Positions 34,843 to 45,890 of a stretch of DNA of 64,000 bases are shown piece after piece. This stretch comes from Isoetes taiwanensis. Lineage: Eukaryota > Streptophyta > Lycopodiopsida > Isoetales > Isoetaceae. Made by a program: the position numbers and the translations under genes. Within the stretch, counting starts at the first letter, position 1. Every line of letters starts with the position of its first letter. The stretch spans positions 13,380,494 to 13,444,493 of the forward strand of contig JAJEKV010000014.1 in the NCBI GenBank assembly GCA_021234155.1. Reading direction: 5' to 3'. The notes beneath the pieces are model-generated. The model had not been told where the DNA came from and searched no databases. It saw nothing but the letters and a program-made list of their open reading frames with translations.

Positions 34843-36114
34843 CTTGCAGCTCTTGGAAAAAGGGCCTAATGCCGCGTTGATAGATTGTACCACATCCACA
34901 CTCACCATGGCGGTCAACAGATGTGGATATCTACTGGCATATCGACAATCCGTTCCAAATCCGTTGATATCATGTCAAAGCCTGTATGATTTAGTTCTAC
35001 AAATATTTTACACCTTGACGTGAGGGTAAGAAAACCCACCAACCAGGCAACATAAACGGCTCCAAAACACCAGCAACAGCAGCTCACTCGAAACTGTTGT
35101 CATTTGGCGCACATTACAAAGAAAACTCTGGCAATAGACATGTTACTTCAACACTGAAGTGAAAATTTAAATGGCAAGGTTTGCATTTAGAAAGCCATCT
35201 TGCAAAAACAGAAGCATGGAACTCTAGTAACCTCTACTTCCCATATTTTAGTTTTGAAGCGATGATAAGGACGAAAATACAAGCACAAGCCTTCTAACGG
35301 ATTATTACATTCTTTGATCTGCGGACTACGATCCTGAGTACGAAGAGAGAAAAAAAATGTCACGTTCACAAGGGCCACGGGGGCCATCCATTAGCCGTCC
35401 CATTCAAATTTTAACATCCCGCAATAGGCTAGACTTCAAAATGAGGTGACACTCCAAAGCTAAGGCTTCAAAATAAGGTGTGATTCAGAATTTAAGCTGT
35501 TGCGTTAAAAATAGAGTTGGTTGATGAGAACAATAATGTGTACTAGCATGATAGACCCATGCTACATATTTCTGTTGTATCTATCTTTTTCCATCTTATG
35601 GACCTGATGCTAGAAAAGATGTTTCTTACATTTCTTAATCTCATATACTCACTCGATAAACCTTCAACTAAAATCTGATTTCTGAACATTGGCCTAATTT
35701 AAACACTAATTGCCCTAAGCTTTCATCATGCTGCGATCAAATCTCCAACGAACTTCTAGTCCCAATTTTTTTAACTACCAACTACTTCCAACAAATGAAA
35801 CCATTACAAAATGTTGAACCACCACTACAAAGACTTTCAACAAGAATTCTATCATAGCCTCACATAGCCCTACATGTGCTCTTACAGACACCTCAAATAG
35901 TCGCTCTGTCATCTTAGATGGAGACATTGATCTGTGTATGTTTGTGTATATTTCTCATTACCCTCATTACTAACGAAAACTTCCACTTTCAATTGCTGGA
36001 AAAAACTGTAAGTAACATGACAATTTTCACCGAATATGTGGGGTTTATTAATATAGAACAATTAGGATACTAAATCCTTATGGCAAGCAGAAGCACAAGC
36101 AATATTATTACCCT
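34843..36114. other. 3' flank of CRR1, nothing else recognised
   Basis: AT-rich intergenic DNA. The last few hundred bases are downstream of the CRR1 stop codon and may contain its 3' untranslated region. No other feature seen. Confidence 0.3.
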
Positions 36115-38570
36115 CTATAGGATTTTCTCAAGGCCATAGACAAGGTTCTGCAATTGTAGAAGCACAAGAGAAGCGCCTCAATCTTCAGAACTTAAACAAG
36201 AAATGGCATATAGTTTTGAAATACCTTCAAACGAATAACCCGTCGAATTGCTAAGAGCATCCCTGGCATATTTGCTCTGACATCTGTTACATCATGTTTG
36301 AAAGACAAAACCTGAAACCATCCTTAAACCAAATTAGATGTACTTCAAATTTCGTTCAAATTGGGACCTAAATAGAGTATGGCAAACCTTTATGGTGGCA
36401 AAACATTGTAGTAAGAGGAATTTATCAACAGAAATAAAAAACATTTGCAAAGTGGTGGGGACAATAGCGAGTGAATGAGACTTCCAGGATTGCAGGGAGG
36501 GGCATCTCCAGATAATGAGTTAACTTCAAGATCCTTTAAAGAAACATGTCATGTCATGGCTTCCATGTGAGATAACAGGAAGATCTTGCCTCATTCCATC
36601 TTCCTTCTTTCCTTTCAAGGACATTCAAACGTACACAATGCTCGATGCTGCATTGATAAACACAGGAGAATATGCTGACATTCATAGCATTCCTTGCATG
36701 GGTTAAACTAAGAAGAGATCTTGGATAAGCCATTCATGTCTAACCCGAGTGAAAATTTTTTGTTCTCAAAAGCTCAATCTATGATTGTTACTACAGCTCA
36801 GTAGTCAACGTGCGAAGCACCAAAAAATATATTCGAAACTAGAGAAAGAAATTAATACCTCACCAGGTGCAGAAAGATGAACATCCATACTTCTTAGCAG
36901 ACCAGGAAGTTTCATGCTGTGAATCCGTACCCCATCTTCTACGACTTCACCTCTTGCCTTTAATATGCATTTCTCAACTGTCAGAATATACTCTTGTATC
37001 ATATATCATTGCTGAATAAAAAGCCGCGTATGACAGGAGACTTGATGGATGGAGCTAAACCCACTGGATAGTCTTTCGAATAATCAGCTTCGTTGTAAAT
37101 TCGTCCTAAACCACAAAGGCTTTTTGCTACTCGTTGTGCATCAGATGAGGGATATTCCTTCAGACATGCATTGAGCATTATGACAAAGCCGCGAAGATAG
37201 ATGGGAAGTTATAAACCGGGATTTATATTATATACCAGGAGGCCTTGTTGTGATTCTATTATCTCAACGTAATTATAATGGAAGGCTGCAGCTGCAGCAG
37301 CCTCTTGTAATAGTATTAATCCAATGGATAGAGTTGGCGCAATAATGCATCCCTGCATAGTTAGAAGTCCACATGAGATATGCCTGTAGACAAAAGGTCA
37401 TAGCAAACATGAAATGTTATCCATTATAAGATGCTGAAATTCGATTTGTTTATGAAGGTATAATATATAGCTTTGAAAAGACTAGAAGAAGCGTTCCAGG
37501 GCAGCTTACCATGCTTGCCTTTTCACAAAAGGTTATCAGTTTAGATACGACACCCATGTCAAGTCCTGGAGTTGAAACCACACTTCTCAAACCAAATGCA
37601 GTAGCCTGTGTGGCGACTGAGAACTCTTCGTTAGGTAAATCACCAACATAACAACTGCAAGGTAGAAGTTTTGCTAGATTTGTAACCTGTCGAACATTTT
37701 CGTATATTCGTGAAGGTTCAGAAAAATCCACCATAACTCCCGCTGTTGTAGACTGAAAGATGGAAGGCATAGAAATAGTGCCTCTTAGAGCAGTGTCCTT
37801 CTAAATAAAAGGACAAAACTGTACAAATATTTCCTTGTGATTACCTGAGAGAGAGAACCTAAAACCATGATTAAGTTATTGGTGATTGGCAATTCCAATG
37901 GAGTGCCCAGGCTTGCAATCTGGAATGTAGCATTAAGTTGCTTATAAACAGGCAGGTATTTGTTAAAATGCTTAAAGTCTTCATAGAGAATATTACTTCT
38001 CCAGCATCCTGACCAACGCAGTTATCATCAATAGCACCGGCCAGCTCCATGCCTCTGGCTTTAGTAACTGCTGCGATTGCAGCTTTTCCAAGATCCGTTG
38101 TAGCTCCATTTACAATTACCTGAAATGGATTCTGAGATAAAGAACAAAGACTAAAGAAAAGTCTTCCAGGTCTTTTAGAAGTCAACTTATAAATTGATTA
38201 ATAGCTGGCCAACTAAAGGACTAGGACCTTGTCTACTTTGGCTAGCAAAATTTCTTCCTCTAAATAATAGACTGATTATCACCGTAAGAAAACAAAACAA
38301 AAAACAAACACAAACAACGAATTGGTAAAGACGTTTCACTGGTAAGTATTGATGTTCAGAATGTAGCCCTTTGTACTGAGTCACGAAATGTACGAGTCCA
38401 CTACTCGAAATAACTTAAAACTCTTCTAAACTTCAAATGTATCCCAAATGTATCCAAGTAGTTTTGCGTTGAATTATAAGCACCTTGATAGGGGGAGCTC
38501 GCACGGAGGAGGCCCGAACATGCAAGGAACAAGGGAATGATGGGGTTAGCCCTGGCGCACGGATAGCCAT
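36115..38570 (-). CDS. CRR1: CRR1, dihydrodipicolinate reductase-like NDH assembly factor
   Basis: Ten exons on the minus strand join to a 291-residue protein: 38570-38484, 38119-37997, 37919-37845, 37752-37687, 37605-37510, 37352-37236, 37157-37065, 36957-36859, 36311-36225, 36147-36115. All nine introns are GT-AG and phase 0. Residues 1-29 (MAIRAPGLTPSFPCS...) form a short basic, serine/alanine-rich, acid-free chloroplast transit peptide. A Rossmann start VIVNGATTDLGKAAI follows, then ARGMELAGAID, VDFSEPSRIYENV, APTLSIG..LLQEA, EDGVRIHSMKLPGL and the end NLVYGLEKIL. Arabidopsis CRR1 (about 298 residues) has the same order. Like it, this protein lacks the HH..K..DAPSGTA catalytic segment of true DapB, so it should act in stromal assembly of chloroplast NDH subcomplex A, not lysine synthesis. 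The ATG is the only in-frame one after an upstream stop. Confidence 0.9.
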
Positions 38571-38837
38571 CGCCAGAACTTGCTTTCTTATCGTCGTTAA
38601 GAGCCTGGCCACATATGCCTCCGTAGACGATTCTGATACGAGAGAGGGCTGTGCATCCGATCTTAACGAGAGCCCCGAGATAACAGCAAGTGAGAAACTG
38701 CTATTCAATCTTTTCTTCCTCTTCGCTTCTGTCTCTTAATAACAGGTAACTGGCCTGTTAACAATGGCAGTAAGGCAAGGCACCCGAAAAAGGTACACGT
38801 AATCACCACATGGTTCATATTACTGTATATTCTTTTA
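38571..38837 (-). promoter_or_regulatory. 5' flank of CRR1
   Basis: About 265 bases between the CRR1 ATG and the MITE. The frame stays open upstream of the ATG to a TAA near 38,737 but holds no other ATG. No clear TATA box. The MITE edge probably limits the native promoter. Confidence 0.35.
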
Positions 38838-39228
38838 GGCTGAGATTCCACTGGCGGACGTTAATGCCTGGCATTTAGCAACAAGCAAATCAAATGGACA
38901 GATTGCAAACTTCCGGAGTTGCACTGTGATTCCACTAGCACAAGCAATTTAGGTTTGGGAAGATGATGTGGAGCATCCGGGCGAGGCTAGGGAAGAGATA
39001 ATTGCCGGATTAACTGTCAGGGAATTGTCCCCGACAATTTGGTAGGAAGGAACTGCCAGCATCAAGATCTTTACACGCGCTCCTCATCTCTGACGGATTT
39101 GCTCCACGATTTAGTTTCAGCCCAAGGGAATTGTTGCAGTGGAATCAACGTAGCGGCAGCTTAGGTTTTTTAATAGAGGCAGTTTTGGTGAAACAGAGAT
39201 TTGCCCCTCCCGCAGTGGAATCTCACCC
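38838..39228. mobile_element. Tourist-like MITE (PIF/Harbinger type)
   Basis: 391 bp with inverted ends GGCTGAGATTCCACTGGCGG and CCCGCAGTGGAATCTCACCC, flanked on both sides by TTA (38,835-38,837 and 39,229-39,231). The three-base TTA duplication is the mark of PIF/Harbinger-derived MITEs. No coding. It lies about 270 bases upstream of the CRR1 start codon. Confidence 0.85.
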
Positions 39229-39239
39229 TTAGTTTTTAT

Positions 39240-40063
39240 AGGGCATAAAATTTGCCCCTTTCTGTAGAGCGGCGCCGCTGCCTACCGCCGCCTCGTCCTC
39301 TGCTCTGATCCGGCATGCTGCCATAGCTCCGATCTGCCGCCTCATCTCTGATCCGGCATGCTGCCATAGCTCCGGCATTCTGCCATAACTGGATATGTCG
39401 CCAGAAGAGCCACCGCCATAGCTGAACTTGCTTCAGCACAAGAAGATTGTGAATCAAGTTTTCTTCCCCTTCACTCCTGAAGCCAAGAATTTGCGCCAAG
39501 AGCTGTCCTGATAGCTGAATACAGCTTAAGCTTCAGATTCCCTGCTTCAAAGTTGTAAATGTAAATGGCAGCCACAGATTAAGCCACAAGTCTGGCGTGG
39601 AAAATGTCCGGATTGAAGAGGCGGGTCCAAAGCCTTTGCCGAAATGCTTTTCAGGTCTGCTTTTCTTTTTTCTAGGTATATATTTCTTAGTGATGAATGC
39701 ATATGTTTCCTTTGAGCGGTGCTGAGTATTCTCGCTGCTGCCACAGGATTGATCATGTCACTGATTATTCTCGCTGCTACAGGGTTGATTATTTCTCTCT
39801 GCGCTGTGTTTGCCCTTTTGAACAACCCATAGCATATCTGATACAAATCCCTTCTTTCCTCCATATTAACAGATCTTCAGTTCTTTTGTCAGGTGCAGGG
39901 CTCTGAGCAAAGCCAAATCAAGCGTTAGATACTGGATAATTTTTTTTAAGGGTTCATAGTTTTTGGACAGAGCCAGTACTCCTAAAGCTGACATTCTAAG
40001 GAGAATGCCATAGCCATCGTAGATCATTTTGTTCGTAATATGAACCATGTGGTGATTACATTC
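39240..40063. repeat. short direct repeats in GC-richer DNA
   Basis: CTCTGATCCGGCATGCTGCC, continuing ATAGCTCC, occurs at 39,303 and 39,346, with a third partial copy at 39,372. GAGTATTCTCGCTGCTGCCA and GATTATTCTCGCTGCTACAG (about 39,725 and 39,764) form another pair. The region is richer in GC than its flanks and could be captured gene sequence, but no frame persists. Confidence 0.5.
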
Positions 40064-40221
40064 GGTAATTGCCCTGAGTCGGGCATTCCGGCTGTAAAGG
40101 GTATGGCGGCGCCGCCAATCTCGGCGGCGTACTCGCGGCTCCGCCGCTCGTGCAACGCCTCGTTTGGCGGGGCCGCCGAAGCCCTTTACAACGCGGAATG
40201 CCTCTCGTCATGGCAATTACC
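40064..40221. mobile_element. 158-bp palindromic foldback element
   Basis: Arms of about 55 bases: GGTAATTGCC..GGCATTCCG..TGTAAAGGG..GGCGGC on the left and the reverse complement on the right, ending GGCAATTACC. Very GC-rich centre. No duplication of flanking bases recognised. Confidence 0.65.
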
Positions 40222-40266
40222 TAATACGTAAATGCAAGGTAAAAGATATTCTAGCCACATAGTGTG

Positions 40267-40278
40267 CCACGTGGCAAT
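40267..40278. promoter_or_regulatory. perfect G-box palindrome
   Basis: TGCCACGTGGCA is a perfect bZIP/bHLH G-box, between two foldback structures and not close to any gene start. Function doubtful. Confidence 0.3.
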
Positions 40279-40453
40279 AATTCTTTTACTGTATATTTAC
40301 CTCTGAGACAAAAATCATCGACCAAGTTTACAGAAGCGATTGCAACGATTCTACCTTGCATTCTTGATTTCTACCTCGCATTTTACCTCTTTTACCTTAC
40401 ATTCTGCTTGATTTCACCCACCCAGAATGTCTTTACCTTGCATTCACGTTTCA

Positions 40454-40516
40454 AGATTTTGGTGTGGAAACGCTGCCGACGCCTAATGCGTCGACAGCGT
40501 TTCCACACCAGAATCT
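40454..40516. other. 29-bp near-perfect hairpin
   Basis: TGGTGTGGAAACGCTG at 40,460, through CCGACGC, pairs across a five-base CTAAT loop with GCGTCGACAGCGTTTCC and on to CACCA at 40,510. There is one C/T difference in 23 pairs; pairing extends outward six more bases with one wobble. It could be a miRNA-like precursor or the tip of a MITE, as an inverted pair AATGCAAGGTAAA (40,232) and TTTACCTTGCATT (40,432) lies outside the left arm. Confidence 0.55.
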
Positions 40517-40590
40517 CTGGTGAAGAACTATTCTTGTATACTGAAAATCAGCCTCCTCACAAAAAATGGGGGCCTCTACCTCTAAAATAG

Positions 40591-41272
40591 AGGGTGAACT
40601 CCGCTAAAACGATGCATGTGGTCATCATGAGTGACGCTTAAACAGTGCCAACATGGCATTTGTGTGTCTTGTGTGCTTTTTGATGTTGTTTTATCAACTT
40701 AACCTTCAATCACCTTAAAATTACTTAAGATTATAGCCTCGATTATTTTCAGGTGTTAAGATTTCATAATCCAATGTCAAGATTTTAGGCAGTGCTCTGG
40801 TAGCCGCCACCACAGTCAATCAAAACAACATTAATAATTTTAATATTCAACTATAGAACATTTGATAGCATTGATACAAAGAAAAATAGCAAGTTCACAA
40901 AACTGGCCACTTGGGTTCAAAGTTCAGATCGCATAATTTTCTCCCCTACAAAAATTCAGATCGCAATACATCAAATTCTCATAATTCGAGTTCACAATCA
41001 CAATTCAAGTTCACAAACTCAAAATTACTATCAAAACGCAATTGTCTCAAGAAAGTTTTGGTATTGCAACAAACACGTTCTCAACATTGCTCCAGCCTGC
41101 GAAGGATTCGCTATGGAAATAGAAAGGGACACACAATCCTTATTTATAGCTGCCACGAATGACTGTCCTCCAGTATTAGTCATTGTCAAATTAGAAATAA
41201 AGCTACCATTTTTCAACTAAGGATAAGTTTGAAGGCATTTCTCCCAAATATCGTTATTAATATCTATCTGCC
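40591..41272. other. no gene called
   Basis: AT-rich DNA between the foldback structures and a candidate pseudogene. A frame at 41,031-41,216 on the minus strand is open but unassignable. Confidence 0.25.
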
Positions 41273-42471
41273 TCAAACTTGTACAACACCATTATCAGAA
41301 TTGACAAGAACCTCATTATCAATATCCCCAACTGCATCACTACCATTATTTGACGTACAAACTGAACCACCATGCACAACACATACAATTATTTAAAGAC
41401 ATGCAGAAACTAAAATATAATGAAAGAAAAAATTGCTACTTGATCTTTATTTTCCTTCACAACAACTTTCTCAACCTGATTCAACGTACTAGAACTTTAT
41501 CCTGTTGACATTATAACATTCTTTCTTGTCTTCTCTTGTTGAAGAACATCATTATAAACCTACAATGAGCCATCGTCATGATAAGGAGATGCCAGAATGT
41601 TCATTGCAGCATCCATTTGCATCTCCGTAGTCCTGTCGTACCTGCAGAAACTAAACAAATAAGTTAGAAAGCAATAAGAATATCACTAATTAAAATAGAT
41701 CACTCACTTATTACGACTCAACTTTTGGATCTCCGGTTTCCCGCCATCGACATCCTAGATACAAGCATTACACGACCACTCTTGTATCACTAACAAGACC
41801 GCCCATCGACTGCAGCCAACCACGTATCTTATTGATATCCATCAGGACTTTCTGATACCATGCTTGCAGTATAAAACATATTAAAGGAAACAAATTAATT
41901 AAAAGAGACACAAAAATGAATTACTTACATTACATCCTGGATTGGAATAGTCTGCAAAAAAATGGATGTGGCTTTTCGTTATCCTTATCCGATGAATGTC
42001 TCACACACTGTTTATATGTCACAACAAAGTTTGGTTCATAGCTTCAAATCGGAGACTAGAACTAAAAATCATTGAACCTGATAGCACTGCAAGTCCAATT
42101 CTTTGACCCGCTCCCTATACATCACTAAATCTCCATAATCATGATGGTACAGTTCAGAACCCCTTGCAGCTCTGCATGTCCATAAATTCTAAACTTGGTG
42201 ACTATATAATAACACAACTGCTTCTAACAACCTAGAAACACTTATAGAATTACATAAATTACTAAAAAAAATTACTCACACTAAAAGAATTACTAAAAAA
42301 ATTACTCGCACTAAAATTTATCTATATTAAGAGTAAGTCATGGTCAACCAATTGTTCCTGCTCAAGTTTAAAACTTATCTTAGCACTCTTCTTTTTCTTA
42401 ACATCAACCCATGCAGGCCTTGAACGCTCATAATGCCAAAAAGCTCTTTCAGACTCTACCAAACATAGCAT
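41273..42471 (-). pseudogene. unidentified multi-exon gene remnant
   Basis: Several minus-strand segments look like exons. 42,471-42,320 reads VESERAFWHYERSRPAWVDV and onward. About 42,174-42,080 reads ..LYHHDYGDLVMYRERVKEL, ending CAG|GTTCAA. About 41,857-41,760 reads QAWYQKVLMDINKIRGWLQS. About 41,750-41,706 joins by GTGAGTGA and TTTCTGCAG to 41,640-41,440 (KYDRTTEMQMDAAMNILASP). The last, about 41,366-41,273, reads CTSNNGSDAVGDIDNE. In-frame TAG and TAA codons interrupt the fifth segment. I do not recognise the family. It is either a pseudogene or a gene whose exons I have misjoined. Confidence 0.35.
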
Positions 42472-43606
42472 GTGTCAAAATGCTAAACCTTGGTGTATCA
42501 ATTCCCATCTACACAATTATCATATCTTGCCTCTTCATTATAATACTGTTGATAAGAGCATTGACCCAATAAGCGATCAACATGAGCCAGAGCAGATTAA
42601 AATCATCATTCAATTAAATTGGGATTATGTCTTAATTTTGAGAAAAAATTATATTGCACGTTCTTTAGTAACATATTCAAATTTACAAATCCTATGCATA
42701 AAGTACAAAAATGTAATATTGTATTACTTAGAGAATAGATTATATTTCACAATATAGCATGATATTAATTAAATGATAGAAAAAAATTTACGCGCACAAT
42801 GCTATTATTCTCTTATTCCCAAGCCTTTTAACCAAGGGCCTTCACAGTTCCTACGTTAATTTGATGCACCCAATAGATGCGCTTTCTCTTCAGCTTTCTT
42901 TAGTTGTCCAAAGTAGAAACCTTCTTATCATGTATCTTCTCAACTCGGAGCTACAGTATCGAAGAAATGAGTATTAGTCATTCAAAATCCATATAAGAGG
43001 AAAACTCACAATAAGAAGATATATAAGATTTTCCACCCATCTAAATCACACTACCAAAAATGGTAACAAAAATGATATCCCAAAGATGATTTAAAAAATT
43101 TGAACTTGCTTTCTGGTACCTACATAAGCACGGTAACAATGGCTTAGATAAGATGGATAAAGACATTACACAAAATTACTTGGTTTATTCTACCTTGGAT
43201 AACTCGAACCCAACGGTCTAGATTCCTAGCTATTAAGATTTTCAACATCTATGATCAGGCCACGACATCTCCAAAAATGAATCCCAACAAAGACATCATA
43301 AAATAAGCTAAAAAATAGGAAAAAGATAGTGCGCAGTTGGCATGGCTTTAATTTTAGGTAAAAATAAAAAGTAGGAATGAAATGGTATGCACTTGGCGTG
43401 GCTTTTATGGCTAAAACTAAAGTATCTTGATCAAGTGGCCAAAACTCCTATGCAGAGGGAAGCTTAAAGGGATCAGAGACATTCTTTAAAGACATGAAGA
43501 TAAAAGAGGTCTTAAGCCCATGCTATTGCAATGTCACTGCCTCAGCAAGTAGCAGAACTTTGGCAACCCGGACATGCATGAAGCTATTGAAGATTAAAAT
43601 TGATGA
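42472..43606. other. no gene called
   Basis: AT-rich. Further exons of the preceding remnant could lie between 42,840 and 42,960 on the minus strand, but none is convincing. Confidence 0.25.
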
Positions 43607-44042
43607 AAGAAATCTTGGACCGCCATATTTAGAGTCCGAGATGTGGTATTTTCTGGGCTCTTTTTGTGGTATTTCCAGCCACCCGTAATCAGCCACTGTA
43701 TACTTCGCGGTTTCAAACCTAGAAGCAACTATTTTGGGGCATTTTTGGATTAATCCGACACTATCTGAGCTCAAATCGCTTCCTCTCTTCATCAAACCAA
43801 CATTAAAGAGGAGAGAAAGTGATTAGAAGGGCTTTTGAAGCATTTCAAGCCGCCGACCTGCAAGAACGATCCGACCAAAGATCTCATCTCCACCGCGCAG
43901 TTTCGCGCTTGGTTTTTGGCCAGAAATACCATTTTTTGACCGGAAATACCACTTGGTTGATAACGGATGTCCAGAAATACCACAAAAAAAGTCCGAAAAT
44001 ATCACATCACGAACTCTAAATACGGACGTCCAGAAATCTTAC
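43607..44042. mobile_element. foldback element / MITE with ~120-bp inverted repeats
   Basis: The left arm (43,607-about 43,730: AAATCTTGGACCGCC, ATATTTAGAGTCCGAGATGT, TTTTTGTGGTATTTCC) is matched in reverse by the right arm (about 43,890-44,042: GATTTCTGGACGTCC, GTATTTAGAGTTCGTGATGT, TTTTTGTGGTATTTCTGG). The arms are about 80% similar by eye. GGTATTTC recurs several times within the right arm. Non-coding. Confidence 0.6.
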
Positions 44043-45158
44043 CTTACAATATGGAATTGGAGCAAGACTAAGCCCTTTCTTCTATCTCTGCCAAGAACTT
44101 TTCATATTTTGTGAAAACCAACAAGTTTCTTCTTATCCGAATGAGGTAGTCACTCTTTTCATTGCATTGCCTAGCATGATTTCTAATCTTGTTGGCTGCA
44201 TCAAGGGTTTTGGATTGATCAAAATATTTTTTGATGTACAAGGAATTGGATTGTTATGCTTGGTATCTTGAAAGATCTGGCATTAAATAGGCCTTCTGTC
44301 CGACACTTATGAGTCCGTCGAAGCAGGTTCATATGGTTCCTACATGCACCTCACTATTCTTTATTTCTGATTCACCAGCCCCTTTGCTCTACCAATTTTA
44401 TTCTGGCTATTTGCCACGAAAAAGTATTCAATTCATCTGATCCAATGGACGATTCTTCAAAGCTCTTCAAGTAAATCCATGTAACCGTGGCATGGTTCAG
44501 TCTTTCTATCCTATATTGAGGTGCTATCATTTTGATTAGACCATCTGACGGTTCAAAAGTGCATAAAATTCGAATGCGTGAAATGTTCAGAATGCATGAA
44601 ATTCAAATTTATGAGACACATTTTGTGTTTCTTTCTGTATTCTCTTGTATCTTCTTGCTCGATCCATGTCTTTCCCTTGCATCCTTTCACGTTGCAAATG
44701 TCATCAACCATGCTCCTTGGATTTATCATCAATCGTTCTGTTGGGTGGACAAACATACCACAGTTGCTGATTCTGGAGCTTCAGATGGCCATTTCGTATA
44801 CAGTAAAAACAGTTTGCTATTATGGGATATGAATCCAGATAAAAGTCAGTTGAATCTGGGGAAAAATCCTCAGAATGAGAGCAAAGTCTGCTGATTGCCG
44901 GAATAAAAGCAAAAGCAGTTGAATAGCCGGAAGAAACTCATCCGTTAATTTGTAGTTCTCTCTTTCCTGAGAGTAGACTGGGCACGTGGCAAGGTGATTG
45001 AACAAGGCGGTAGAACAATATTCTGCATAAATCAAATATTTCTATTACCTTCAGTTGCAGCAAATTTGTCATCCACTATGCAGCAAATTAAAGATGCAGT
45101 TTTATCTTTGTTCTTGATGCATTTTTTTTCTCGATTGGCCCTTTTGCTGATTCAAATA
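44043..45158. other. intergenic, nothing recognised
   Basis: No coding family, repeat or RNA gene identified. A 120-codon frame at 44,532-44,894 is unsupported by any motif. Confidence 0.3.
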
Positions 45159-45890
45159 TGTGACGTTCCAGGACAGTATACGGTCCCAGGATGTATACTG
45201 TACTACCTCGTCACGCGTACACGCCACTCCGACCGACGTGTACGCCGATGTGTAGCCAGGTGGGTAGCCCTAGGGGGCAGCTTGCAAGGAATATGTGCAA
45301 TTATTAATGTGCACATTTTCCAATGTACACATTAATATGAGCACACATTTCCATGTGGACACTTGATGCCAAGTGGGCCATACCCAAGTGTGCAATTAAT
45401 GTGCACATTTTCTAATATATACATCAATGTGGGCACACATTTCCATGTGGGCACATTTGGCCACCTAGCCATTAAAGGCAAGTGGGCCCATTACCAATTA
45501 TCCCACATGCCTAAAGGGGATAATTGGAAACCCTAACCAACCCCTTGTCTATTAAGGAGGGGAAACCCTAACTTGCCCATTTTTCGTTTCTAGGGTTTTA
45601 GAACTCTGTTTTGGCTGCCTCAACAGCCAAAACCGCCTCCCAGGCTCTGCCTGAGAGAATTGCACCATTAGTTTCCCTTGACTCGAGCGTTTCAGCAGGA
45701 TGGTCGAGCTCAGGTCAGGAGGAGCCACTCAAGGATCAGGTATTTGGCCCATTTAATAGTCTAAACCCTATTTCAGTCATAAAATCAGTAGGTTTAGCCC
45801 ATTAAATTGCCCATAGCAGCCTTCTAGATCTCTAGATACCAGCCTCTAACTAAAGAACCTAACTCTATGATATAGATTAGATATAGTTCC
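45159..45890 (+). mobile_element. 5' half of a plus-strand LTR (D), same family as element B
   Basis: Starts TGTGACGTTCCAGGACAGTA and parallels the reverse complement of the right end of element B's LTR: TGTGACGTTCCAGTACG, then CGTCACGCGTACACGCC, CGACGTGTACGCCGA and CCCTAGGGGGCA. It also matches CTAAAGAACCTAACTCTATG further in. It stops at 45,890, where element B begins, so B probably inserted into it, leaving the rest to the right of this window. TTTTGGCTG/CAGCCAAAA makes a hairpin at 45,609-45,632. Confidence 0.65.

Noticed and set aside
36115-38570. True dihydrodipicolinate reductase (DapB, lysine synthesis)
   Set aside because: The fold matches, but the catalytic HH..K and DAPSGTA region is absent, and the C-terminal wording is that of CRR1.
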